NCBI GenBank assembly: GCA_037349315.1
Contig: JBAIAC010000164.1
Span: 186,001-250,000, forward strand
DNA length: 64,000 nucleotides
Source of the DNA: Chelydra serpentina
Lineage: Eukaryota > Chordata > Testudines > Chelydridae
Reading direction: 5' to 3'
The notes beneath the pieces are model-generated. The model was not told where the DNA came from. It saw only the letters and a list, made by a program, of their open reading frames with translations, and did no database searches. The translations under genes and the position numbers were made by a program. Numbering within the stretch: position 1 is the stretch's first letter; each line of letters starts with the position of its first letter. Of this stretch, positions 25,238 to 35,822 are shown one piece after another.

Positions 25238-25372
25238 ACAAGTATCAGAGGGGGAGCCGTGTTAGTCTGGATCTGTAGAAGCGACAAAGGGTCCTGTGGC
25301 ACCTTATCGACTAACAGACGTATTGGAGCATAAGCTTTCGTGGGTGAATCCCCACTTCTTCAGATGCATGCT
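25238..25372 (-). repeat. Dispersed repeat with hammerhead-like core, copy 3
   Basis: On the minus strand it has CTGAAGA (25363-25357), a hairpin of about 5 bp and GAAA (25339-25336), matching the CUGANGA...GAAA consensus exactly. The conserved flanks gtgttagtctgg and tcctgtggcacctta are shared with copy 1. Confidence 0.72.
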
Positions 25373-25546
25373 TTAGTTACTAACCATTAACCTTTAAGAT
25401 GGAAATCTGACCTGTCTTTAAATTCGAGTAGGGCCATGTTATGATTTTTGAGTGGTATTTACAATACAGGCAGTCCCATTTTAAAATCGAGTTGAGGATT
25501 AAGGTATTTTCAACATGAATGAGGATGGTAGAAACTGGCCCATAAC

Positions 25547-25912
25547 CAGGGCCGGTGCTATAACTAGGCGACCCTTGGCGGTCGCCTAGGGTGCCAGAAT
25601 TTGGGGGGCGGCTGCCTCCCGGCTCCCCGCTCAGCCGCTGAGCGGGGTGCTGAGACTTGGAGGCAGCCGCAGCGAGCCGCCCCCCTGCCCCACGCTCAGC
25701 GGCTGAGCAGGGAGCCGGGGGGCAGCCGTGGCGAGCTGTCCCCGGCTCCCCGCTCAGCTCCCGCGGGTGGTGGGGGTGGGGTTGAGCGCCCCATGGGTGG
25801 GGGGGGAGGGGGAGGCTGAGCTCCCGCGGGCAGGGGAGCTGGCTGGCGGGGGGGGCAAGGCTGGTGCAAGGAAGTTTCGCCTAGGGCTCAAAACTTCCTT
25901 GCACCGGCCCTG
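25547..25912. mobile_element. Non-autonomous hAT-like DNA element with target duplication
   Basis: Terminal inverted repeats cagggccggtgc / gcaccggccctg are flanked by cccataac (25539-25546) and cccataat (25913-25920), an 8-bp duplication with one mismatch. Eight-base duplications are characteristic of hAT transposons. The interior of about 366 bp is GC-rich and has no transposase. Confidence 0.82.
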
Positions 25913-26766
25913 CCCATAATTCTATATCCGTTAGATTCTAAATATGTACTTTTAAGAACAAAAATGTACTGTCACAGAGGAATGAATAGGTAATGCAGTA
26001 GCCCTGATTATTGCTGGATCCGCAAACAGAGCTGCCCGAAACCCAGGATTTCTGGGTCGCAGAGAAATTTTGAAATTTGGTTTCTGTCGGACTTCTGCAT
26101 GGCCCTGCAGCCGCACTGCACAGCTCTGGGAGCAGGGCTTGTTCAGTTACTAAACAGAGGAATTCTGACGACGTCTTCGAGTGCTGGTCCCTATTCTGTT
26201 CCACTGCGGATTTACGCGTGCGCACCGTGCATCTGCAGCTGGAGATTTTGAAATGAGTGTTGCTATTGTGACAAACTAAGCTTTTGATTTTCCTCATTTA
26301 AAAAAACTAAACAAAAAAAACCCAGCAAAGAATATTCTTTACCACCTGCCAGCACTCCTTTGTACAGGCGTGATTCCACATGTTCACCAGACACACACAC
26401 CAGATTTATTTTCAGAATTCATTTGAAAATAGCTTGCTTTTTTGAAATTGTATCTGTAAAAGAGGAAATGACCAACTGCTGACAGCTTGGTCAAAGTTTT
26501 TCTTTTAACTCAGTACATCCAGGAAAAAAAATGTAAGTAGCATTTAGGCCTAACTTTTCAGAAGTGATTATTGACTTTCTAGTCACTTTTGAATATTAGG
26601 CCTTAGGGAGCTGTTCTAAGGAAGAGATGAGCATCTTTTTAAAATGTTCATGTTGAAAACACACTTGGCAGAAACCTGCATGTCTTGTAAGTTTAGTAAC
26701 ACATGTCCACACTTCACCATTGCAGAACATCATCCTTCATCTGTTAAACAATCAAGCACACCTATA

Positions 26767-26917
26767 ACCCAGGGTTGTGAGTTCAATCCTTGAGGGGGCC
26801 ATTTGGGGGTCTGGGGCAAAAATTGGGGATTGGTCCTGCTTTGAGCAGGGGGTTGGACTAGATGACCTACTAAGGTCCCTTCCAACCCTGATATTCTATG
26901 ATTCTATGATTCTATAA
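26767..26917 (+). mobile_element. tRNA-derived SINE, 5'-truncated, copy 3
   Basis: It begins inside the tRNA-like part (acccagggttgtgagttcaatcc), keeps the B-box-like sequence and the full CR1-type tail, and ends in three gattctat units. Confidence 0.85.
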
Positions 26918-27433
26918 CTGCAGTCTTCAACCACTATGCACATTGACCAGATGGACACACTAGCTGAAATTTCTGAATGTTTGCTTGGCTGCAGAACTGA
27001 TGGTGGAGTACACTCTGCAACAATGAAGTCTGATTACACATTTCATTAACTTTCCAAGGCATGTGTTTTTGCCATTAACATCTTGAATGGATTTCTAAAT
27101 AGCAAACGAATGCAGCAAAACTTCATGGCAGAAGTGTGTGTTGCTTTTAATTAAGGCTATATTTGTCAGAGGAGGGACCAGTGATTCTCAGCAGGTTCAT
27201 TTTGCAATAAGTATCCACATTTCCCCTAATTATTTTACTCACATGGACCACACCTTCATAGAGAGTTTGTCCTGCAGACCACTTCCCCTTCCATTCATGA
27301 TCTCTTAACATCCCTGTGGCAACTACACTACTATTTTATGTAGGAATTAGGAAAGGAACACTAGACAAATATTTCTGAACTACTAGCTGTCTTTTAATAT
27401 AAGTGTAATGGGTTTGTTTTGTTTGTTTTTAAG

Positions 27434-28885
27434 GTGGAAAAGATTTGTCAAGTCAAAGCCAAGTCCCTTTACCTGCAAGTTGAAAAGTTGCATCAGAATC
27501 AAAATAAACTGGGCAACACTATTAGTGCAATTCAGCAGGTCCTAGAGGAGGGTCGTAGCACGGATAGTCTCCTGGCTGGGGATCCCCTGCTGGCTCAAGT
27601 GCAGAAGCCGAAGAATGTGAGAGGCCTTCTACAGCTGCAGGAGGATCACAGAGTCATGTTCACCCCTCCTGACCAGGCTCTGTATATGGCCGTTAAATCA
27701 ATGGGGTTTGTCAGCAGTAGGGCTTTTGCTCCTCTGACCAAAGCCACTGGGGAAGGGCTCAAATGTGCACTACAGGGCAAAGCGGCCTCCTTCACAGTCA
27801 TAGGCTACGACCAGGATGGCAAACCATGCTTTTCGGGGGGCGATACGATCTCTGCAGTGGTGAAGGGCCCTGATGGAAACCTGTTTGATGCAGATGTCAA
27901 TGATCAGCAGAATGGAACCTACCTGGTCAGTTACAGACCCCAGCTGGAGGGAGAACATCTCGTCTCCGTCATGATGTGCAACCAGCACATAGAGAACAGT
28001 CCGTTCAAGGTCATGGTAAAATTTGGGCGCAGTTACATTGACATTAAACTACCAGGGCTTTCATTTGGCAGCAAGGGAGACAAGGATGGCAAGCTGTGTC
28101 GCCCCTGGGGAGTTTGTGTAGACAAAGAAGGGTACATCGTGGTTGCTGATCGCAGTAATAACCGTATTCAGGTGTTTCAGCCCTGTGGCACCTTTCACCA
28201 CAAATTTGGCACCTTGGGTTCGAGGCCTGGTCAGTTCTATCACCCTGCTGGTGTTGCCTGTGATATCTCGCGTAGGATTGTCGTGGCTGACAAGCATAAT
28301 CATCGCATCCAGATCTTTACATTTGAAGGGCAGTTCATTCTGAAATTTGGGGAAAAGGGAACCAGGAATGGGCAATTCAATTACCCATGGGATGTGGCAG
28401 TCAACGCCGAGGGCACAATCCTGGTCTCTGACACGAAGAACCATCGGATTCAACTGTTTGGACCTGATGGTGTGTTTCTGAATAAATATGGCTTCAAAGG
28501 GGAACCTTGGAAGTACTTTGATTATCCAAGAGGTGTGACGTTCAATCAGGAAGGCCATCTGGTAGTGACAGATTTCAACAACCATCACCTCCTGATCATC
28601 CATCCAGATTGCCAGTCAGCATGTTTCATGGGGTCAGAAGGCACCAGCCACGGCCAGTTCCTGCACCCACAAGGCGTGGCTGTGGATCAAGAGGGGTGCA
28701 TCATTGTGGCCGATTCTAAGAACCACCGAGTGCAGATGTTTGAGTCAAATGGTAGTTTTTTATGCGAATTTGGCACTCCGGGAAGTGGCTTTGGTCAGAT
28801 GGACCGACCTTCAGGTGTAGCTGTCACCCCTGATGGCATGATTGTTGTGGTTGACTTCGGAAACAATCGAATTCTCATCTTCTAA
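27434..28885 (+). CDS. TRIM71-like: TRIM71-like gene, last exon (483 codons): coiled coil end, filamin repeat, six NHL repeats
   Basis: Encodes residues 183-665 and ends NNRILIF-stop, against NNRILVF in human TRIM71, with no indel relative to the family that I can see. Order: end of coiled coil to about 235, filamin-type domain about 292-378, then six NHL blades ([24 protein letters not shown] and so on). The NHL propeller of LIN-41 proteins binds hairpins in target mRNAs and represses them. About ten family Arg residues in exons 2-4 are Cys or His here, including those equivalent to human R655, R770 and R796 (H593, codon CAC at 28664-28666). R608 and R843 are kept. No stop or frameshift is present. 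This level of change is high for a very conserved gene and suggests a paralogue. Confidence 0.95.
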   Translation: MEKICQVKAKSLYLQVEKLHQNQNKLGNTISAIQQVLEEGRSTDSLLAGDPLLAQVQKPKNVRGLLQLQEDHRVMFTPPDQALYMAVKSMGFVSSRAFAPLTKATGEGLKCALQGKAASFTVIGYDQDGKPCFSGGDTISAVVKGPDGNLFDADVNDQQNGTYLVSYRPQLEGEHLVSVMMCNQHIENSPFKVMVKFGRSYIDIKLPGLSFGSKGDKDGKLCRPWGVCVDKEGYIVVADRSNNRIQVFQPCGTFHHKFGTLGSRPGQFYHPAGVACDISRRIVVADKHNHRIQIFTFEGQFILKFGEKGTRNGQFNYPWDVAVNAEGTILVSDTKNHRIQLFGPDGVFLNKYGFKGEPWKYFDYPRGVTFNQEGHLVVTDFNNHHLLIIHPDCQSACFMGSEGTSHGQFLHPQGVAVDQEGCIIVADSKNHRVQMFESNGSFLCEFGTPGSGFGQMDRPSGVAVTPDGMIVVVDFGNNRILIF

Positions 28886-28915
28886 TCTGTGTTATCTGAA
28901 TTGGGAAGAAACTGT

Positions 28916-28923
28916 CTCAGGGA
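28916..28923 (+). promoter_or_regulatory. miR-125 (lin-4 family) 8-mer site
   Basis: CTCAGGGA complements miR-125 bases 2-8 with A opposite base 1. It lies 31 bases after the stop codon. miR-125 regulation of vertebrate Lin41 mRNA is known; use of this site here is inferred. Confidence 0.7.
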
Positions 28924-28966
28924 AATTCTTTTTAAGAGAACGAAAAAATACAATCTTCATTCAAAC

Positions 28967-28974
28967 CTACCTCA
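28967..28974 (+). promoter_or_regulatory. let-7 8-mer site 1
   Basis: CTACCTCA is a full let-7 seed match. Upstream ATACAA (28948-28953) can pair with the UUGUAU near the let-7 3' end, giving a bulged duplex like the classic lin-41 sites. Confidence 0.8.
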
Positions 28975-29034
28975 TCTTTAATTTTTTACTTCTCTTTTCT
29001 GCAGAGAGTGATCCTGTAAAGTTATAAGTTCTAT

Positions 29035-29042
29035 CTACCTCA
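29035..29042 (+). promoter_or_regulatory. let-7 8-mer site 2
   Basis: A second CTACCTCA lies 68 bases after the first. Paired let-7 sites in the lin-41 3' UTR are a known arrangement. Confidence 0.8.
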
Positions 29043-32000
29043 TTATCTTTGTGTTCTCCCCCCTCCCTCCTCCCTTCCACCCTCCTCCTCTCTCCCCAGC
29101 AGTAAGTTTTACCTCTTCCCCACATGGGGCATCATGCAAAAACATGTGTTGCTGTGCACATTAGGTGGTTGCATGATGAATTCTGTAGACTAAGCCAAAA
29201 AGGCGCTTTATATTTTTTGTAATGGGGAGAGAGGGGAATCCGTAGCATTAGATATTTGTAGAGGATTTGTGTTCTTCTTGATCGGACTGGTTTTGTGGGG
29301 GGAGGGTTGTTGGTTTTTTGGTTGGTTGGTTGGTTTCTCTTAAATGCTTCTGCAGCAGAGAACTTTTTCCTGTTCTCCTTTTTATACTCAGTGTGTTTGA
29401 TTTATTGTTCAACATAGTGTCTTGTTCCCAGAAGACTTTGATCTTTTTGTGGAAGTGGGTGGGGTTCACTAGTTAGGAAAAGCAAGTTTGCTTTTTTGCA
29501 TACGTGTTTTGAAAAATGCAGTAATCCTACAGCACAAAGTGAAGCCCCTCTGAAAATGCACAAATTTCTTGGGGGAAGAAATCATTTGTGGTGACTTAGT
29601 GTAGTTGTCATTAAAAGTTTAATGAAAAGAGCAGGACTTTCTGTAATGTGCTCTCTATTCTATAATTTCCTTATAGCCTTTTGTCTAACTATTAGTCACT
29701 TTTTAAAAACAAGGTTCCATTCTTCCTTCCATCATATGTATGTCACTGGTATGTGTATCGATGCCTGTTACAAGGAGCATCAAAACAGGGAAGAATTGAA
29801 CCCTGGAGTTAAAATTTGTTTCGAGTGAAATGGCTGTGGGTTTTTTGTTTTGTTCCCATAAAGGCTTTAGTTAGGGGAGTAAAGATTAATAGGTTTGTCA
29901 GGACAAAGTAACTTTTCCCAAAAATAAACATAAAGCACAACTTTGGAAATTCAGGGTGCATTTCAGAGAAGTCCACATTTAAAAAAAAACCAACCGTCAG
30001 TGACATCAGCTGAACTTTTTGTTTTATTTTTCCCTCATCCCTCCCCTTAAAAAAAAAAAAAAAGTTGGATTGAAAGATTTGAAGAACATTTATCTATCTA
30101 TTCATCTATAGGCATTCTTAATGGCCCCTGGTGAAAGGTAAGCAGCATGAGGCAAAATGGAGCCATATAAAGTTCTGCATCGTCAATCCATGGCATCACC
30201 AAAAAAATGCATTTAAAATGGGGACAGTGTCTAAAAACTAGACTAGTCAGATTCTTTAAACTTTATAAACTGCAAAATTTAGCTCCAGTGGGGATAGAAA
30301 TTTCTTGTTTTTCTGGGAAGCTGAGTTTTTGAGGAGGGGCTTTGGTTACCAAGCCATGTGAATTTGATTCCCTAGTGGATTACAGTCCACATTTCAATAG
30401 CTTGCATCTTAATATGTTAGCTATTGCTGTTGACATGGACTCTTGAGAAATTGCCTTGCCTTCTGGATAGGACTGTTATTGGCAAACCATAAAGGCTAAT
30501 ATAGGGGATGGAGAGTTTTTGCTCTGTGCAGAAATTGAAGAGTTCATGCATCAATTAGGTTTTTTTCCTCTGCAGTGGTATAAGATTAATGTTATCAATT
30601 CCAGCAGGAGAAGAACCCTGAATGAGAAGCAAGGTTATTAACTAAAAGGCTGAAGGAGAAAGGGTTCATCTCTTCCCCCAGCCACCACATACACAAGCAA
30701 CCTGAAAAATTGAAGGACTTTTTTCATATTAATAAGAAATTTCAAGGTGCACTTTCACTTGCTTCCACTGCTTTCCCTATTACCATAATATCTCCAAGAA
30801 ATTCATTTCCTGTTTTTAGAAATCCTACTCATTTGTCCAGGCTTATGACAGCAGCCACTTAGGAAGGTGAGGATTTTAAGAGGTGGACAATGAAGAGGGA
30901 GTCAGTGAGATCACAAGAACCCTTTTAAAACAGAAAAACCCCTAAATTATACGGGTAACGTAACTGTGCTCATGAAGCAAATGCTCAGCAATGGGTGTCA
31001 GCTGGGCTTAATTTTAGGGATAGTGTTGTTTTAAAAAAAATCCAAGATAATCTTTTAGGGAGATCTGTTATTAAACTTGTATATGGCTCTTCAGAATTTG
31101 TGTGTAATAGAAAGCAAATTTCTCCTTTTAGCTTTCACAGCCCACTTTCCTTCCTTTTTGTGCTAGCCTGTGGAAGTTGAGTTTGTTTGTTAGTTTTCTG
31201 TGTTTTTCACTAAGAGAATTATTTGTAATTTGGCTGTGAAAACAAATTAGACTCAGAGACCTAGATACCAAAGATAACCGGTTGAAAGCTTTAATTTGAC
31301 AATTTGCAGAATCCTTCCATTTCACCTCTTTGTCTTATGAAAAATGCTTGGCCTTTTTACCTTGACCTTTGTGGTTGTCACTGCTGGATTATGCCAGAAA
31401 AGCTATTATGCTCAATGCTTGTTGATGTTGCCCTTTTGTATTTTCTGTTCTCCCTGCGTGGCCCCCCCAATACCCCAGGCATTTTTTTTAAAGTATTTAG
31501 CCGCTCCTGGCATGCTTTGAGTTGAATTGCAGCAAAAATTCTTCTTGTCCAGCTCCATCCCTGTAAGGCATAGAGATGTGAAGGCTGGTGGAATTTCTAT
31601 TGACCTTCACCATGTCATATTATGTTGCTGCACAAGACTGGAGAAGGCCATATGCCTGTCTTTATTTAGGGGAGGTACAATGTCTTCCTTTACAGTTGCT
31701 GTTTACTTAATTCATTGGATCTGCTTACAGCACAAACAAGACTATTTGACTTCGAAGTGCTTCATCACGTTGGGAGGCTTTTGTTTTTTAAAAAGGGCTG
31801 TGTGGCTACCCAAGCGATTTCCTATACTGTTACTGTAATAGTTAAGCCAAATGCATTTATTTCAAGAGCGGTCTTTAGGCTTGATCCAGCCATATATTTT
31901 ATTTCTTTTGAAGATCATAAAATATCTATGTTCCATTCTGGTTTTTAAAAAACTGTGCCAAAGTGTTTTTATTTGTTAAAGGAGTGTATCCAAATGGTGC

Positions 32001-33503
32001 CAAAAGGTAATAGGGTATTTTTAAAAAAATAGAGATGTTTAGACAAACAGTTTGGAGTTGTCTAAAAAATTAAACACTGGTACTTGTGTTAGACAGATAT
32101 TGTACCCCAGGTCCTTGAGTCCTTTGGAGATCAGTGGAACCCCAAAAAATTGTTTTTCTCCCCTAGTTATTGTTGTGTGACAAAAGTTGGAAGAGTGGGT
32201 ACAGAAAACCACTTAATGGTTATATGCTGTGTTGGGTTTGGTAAATGTTGTTATGGTAGAAAATGTACCTTGATGTCTTTTAAAGTGATCTTTCAGGTTA
32301 ACAAGCCAATTTGGCATTTTTTTCCTTCTCTTAATGATTGTATCGGCTTACAAACTCAGGTAGATATTTTTGTTTTAAAGCTCTGTTTACAGAGCCTTAC
32401 TGACTGAATGTTACACGTCCATGCAGTGAAGTAGGGTAGATACCGTTCTTTAAACTACCAGACCAGTAAACTCCTTTATAGGTTTGTAGAATACTTCTCA
32501 GTCTTTGTGGTAGTTTCCTTCAGAGGAAGAGATGTCCTGTTCCTGAGTTTTGCTTTTCCCCCCTCCTAAAATGACTAAAGTTTTTAACTAGTTTTAAGGT
32601 GTGTTTAGTCACCCAAGTTGGCGGGGGGAGGGGAGGGTTCTTACTGTATGTGACAATTGTTTGTATTGTGCATTACTTGTCATGCCTATTGTGGTTGGTG
32701 GTTGATACATTTTAAGTAAAAAGAGTGAGGGCCTATACATACCATTTAATTTGGTCCTTTGTTGAGGCATAGATTCACAGAAACTGGAAACATCAAAAAC
32801 AAATGGAAGCTCTGTCCAATTAAGACCAGTGTAACACATTCTGTAGACAGTTTAAGTCCTCGCTTGATAGTACTGTAGATAAGCCCATCTTATAAAATGT
32901 AATTACTAAATTAGAAGTATTATCATCTTGCTATAGTTCAGCACAGTAATGCCATGAGCTTCAAGAGAGAATGATTCTGTCAGTTCTTGGAAGTTGTGCA
33001 TCTTGAGCCAATTGCTCTTGTAGTTTCCTGTTCTCTACTTTTCTATTTTAGTGATTAATCATGCTGTTTTGCTAATAAGAAAAAGTGCTCAGTGGGACAG
33101 ACATTGCTCTGAGTAGCTCATTTAAAAACAGAGCATTTATAACTGTTAATGGAACAGGTCATGTCAAAAAAAACCCTTCCATTAACACAACCCCCACCAT
33201 CCAAAACAGGGTTCACTTGTCTGTTTAGAGAAAAATTGCTGGGCTTTGTAACTTAAAATGTTACGTACTGCAAAGAAGAAAGCATGACAGGTTATGGGCA
33301 AACTGCTACGTAGAACAAACTAACAATGTTAGAGAACTCCTGTGTTGATGGAGGCTTCGGAATGTATCTTTGTGGTCCATAGAGAAGGCTGAAGGATGTA
33401 GCAAGGAGATGATGTATGAGCTACTGGCAGCCTTAAAACAAAGTCAGTGTCTCCCTGGACTTTAAAATGTTCCTGTGCAGTTTATCTTATTTTTGTTTGT
33501 TGA

Positions 33504-33509
33504 AATAAA
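33504..33509 (+). terminator. Poly(A) signal of the TRIM71-like gene
   Basis: AATAAA is followed about 30 bases later by a GT-rich stretch (tctcgtgtgttta, about 33536-33548), the usual downstream element. Cleavage is expected near 33520-33530. Confidence 0.65.
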
Positions 33510-33530
33510 AGTGAGTTTTTCTTGGCAAGC

Positions 33531-33894
33531 TTGGGTCTCGTGTGTTTATCCATTTAAAAAAACGTTCTATAAGAAAGGACAAAGCACATCTTGGAGAAAG
33601 TGAAACTGGTTCTCTTGTTAACGATAAAGCTTCTAAAACAAAAATTGAGGAAGTGTATGTCGTGTTCTGAAAGACCAGAGGAATAAAGTATAGGAAATAG
33701 GAGACCTTTGTTAAAAATACACCAAACTTTCTTTCCCAATAATATGCAGGTAATGGTAATTTGTTGCAAGGCCAAAATGTTTTCAATTTAACAAATAGTT
33801 GCTTTTGCACCGTGCCTTTATAAATCAATATCACTTTTGTGAATGAAGGATGGTCTTTGGTTAAGGCATGGGCCTTATATCAAAATATATTCTC
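33531..33894. other. No gene seen downstream of the poly(A) site
   Basis: AT-rich sequence without a recognisable repeat. The minus-strand frame at 33487-33834 has no family feature. Confidence 0.5.
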
Positions 33895-34070
33895 AGTTCT
33901 TCCAGAGAGTTCCAGTGTAGCCATGGGCAAGTCGATTAGTTGTGGTGCCTCCATTTCTTCAGCAGTAAAATGTGGGCGATAACTCCTCTACCTCTTGGGG
34001 TGCTAAACTTGTTGTTTGTGAAGTACATTGGGGATCCTATGGCAGGCACAAGTGCCAGGCAGCACAGTTT
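33895..34070 (+). repeat. MIR-like (CORE-SINE) relic
   Basis: The order ccatgggcaagtc, gtgcctccatttcttcagcagtaaaatgtggg, ctacctc and tacattggggatcc follows the MIR core and tail, with many substitutions. Confidence 0.6.
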
Positions 34071-34269
34071 AGTTTAAAGATTGCATAATAATTGGTTGTG
34101 CAGGCAGCAGTCCTCTTTAGCCCACACGGCTTTGGACAAATGTTGAAAGAAAATATGGGGAGGGGGGTCTTCAATGGACTTGGAGATGAGAGAATTAAGT
34201 GGGTGAGAGGATGCATGGTGTATGGCGGGTGAATTCTAGAGCTTCCAGGGTGATGTAAACAAAGTTACC

Positions 34270-35820
34270 CAAGTTCCCTCTAAGATGCGTGGCCGCGCAG
34301 CAGGCTATCAAGGGCTGTGCAGGCGGGGACAGGTGCCTCTCCCCTGGCCAAGGAACTGCTGCGGCCGGGGAGAGGCTCCGCTCCCCCAGCTACAGTGTAG
34401 CCTGATTTAGGGTGTACTGATAATATTCATGTAATTTATCAATTGAATTGAATTAATAGTATGGGTTTTAGGCTCGCCAATCTGTTTGATCAGAAGATAA
34501 AAGTTCTTGTCCTGAATCAGGCTCCACAGAAATGACAAAGGACCCTCGGGGGTATGACAGGAAGCTCACACTGAGACAGACAGAGCCTTAAAGACTTTTT
34601 TATTAAAATCAATAATGGTAAGTAAATGGTAAAATACCCAGAGTTACAAAGTTATAATTGCATGACTGCTATTCAAAAGAGACATATGCCAATACAGTAT
34701 TGTATGCAACAAAGCTTTGGTTAATATCCTCACACCCTTCCTTGATAACCTGGTGGTAAGAGACACGGGACCAGCCTTGCAGTTCAGGTTTCTCAATTCT
34801 TGAGTGAGGGATGCAGCGCTTAGAAAAACCTAAGAGCTATCAAAGCTGACTTAGGCTTTACTTGATGAACTTAAACTACAAATCAAAACCTAAGAAACTA
34901 AGAATAAATGTAGGGAAACTAAGCTTAGCCTAGTTCTCTTGAAACGTAAAGTTTAAGAAGAACAAGTGTAGTAGTCATAGTAGATAGAATAGATCAAATG
35001 AGTGAGAAAGAGAGCGGAGTGGAGTGAAGAAGGAGCAGAAGTGAAGTGGAAGTGCTCTAGCGAGGTGGGTCACCTCTTTTATAGGGCACAAGTGCGGGAA
35101 ATCCTTCCCCCTATGCCCAAATTTAATTCACCCACAAATATGAGGGTACGCTTACTCTATAGGCTAGTAGGTTTGTACGTATTGATGACCTGTACTTATG
35201 CACATACATTTCCTTGTGTACCTGTTATGTCTGTGGGTACAACATTCAAAAAAACCCTGTGCCATTCTCCAATGTCTGTTGGTCTAGATAAAAGGTCATA
35301 GACATAGGCGTGGGTACTTATCTATTTAGGTAACAAGATATAGGTCAACTTTACTTTTCTGGGTAAATGGTCTTAATATAGACGTGTTAACTTTTCTTAG
35401 CTTAACATACAGGATATGGCTTTTAGGTCTCTTGCGTTACAGCCAAGCTTACTCTAATGTAAATCTATAAACCTATTATAAATACTTAAACGATAAGAAA
35501 AGATATATACACATATACATATACATACACAAGCAAGCAGGTTAATCCTACAGGCTACAACAGGCATGAGAGAGGGCTGGGGGAGTCCTCTCTCCCCGCT
35601 GCAGCCCCAGGGCAGCCTGCAGTCCAAACCTCTCATCCCTGGCCCCACCCCAGAGCCCACACCCACAGCCAGAGCCCTCACCCCCCGCATCCCAACCCTC
35701 TGCCCCATACCCTCCCACACTCCAAACCCCTCAGCCCCACCCCCACTCATCTCCATATTTGTGCACATAACAAAATTCATTCCAGACATGGACGTAAAAA
35801 ATTAAGAGGGAACATTGGAA
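34270..35820. repeat. GC-rich dispersed repeat split by a solo LTR
   Basis: The left half (34270-34395, from agttccctctaaga) and right half (35564-35820, ending attaagagggaac) read as one repeat with complementary ends (gttccctct / agagggaac). The LTR at 34396-35559 lies inside it. Confidence 0.55.
34396..35559 (-). mobile_element. Solo LTR with 4-bp target duplication
   Basis: Perfect 9-bp terminal inverted repeats tgtagcctg / caggctaca are flanked by ACAG on both sides (34392-34395 and 35560-35563). On the minus strand there is a TATA-like ctataaaag near 35080 and AATAAA near 34600, giving a normal U3-R-U5 order. Length is 1164 bp, with no internal retroviral sequence. Confidence 0.85.
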
Positions 35821-35822
35821 GT

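Larger units (their letters stand above)
25193..27433 (+). other. Intron 3 of the TRIM71-like gene
   Basis: GTAGAA donor, an acceptor with a tttgtttttaag tract ending at 27433. It contains a hammerhead-motif repeat, a hAT-like element and a truncated SINE. No gene was recognised in the rest. Confidence 0.7.
28886..33530 (+). other. 3' UTR of the TRIM71-like gene
   Basis: About 4.6 kb between the stop codon and a strong poly(A) signal at 33504. It is U-rich, lacks interspersed repeats that I can recognise, and has no convincing open frame. MicroRNA sites cluster in the first 160 bases. An internal AATAAA at 29933-29938 could give a shorter isoform. Long 3' UTRs with such sites are typical of lin-41/TRIM71. 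Confidence 0.75.

Noticed and set aside
33985..33997. Further let-7-like seed match (ctacctct)
   Set aside because: It lies beyond the poly(A) signal, inside a MIR-like relic, and is not a full 8-mer.
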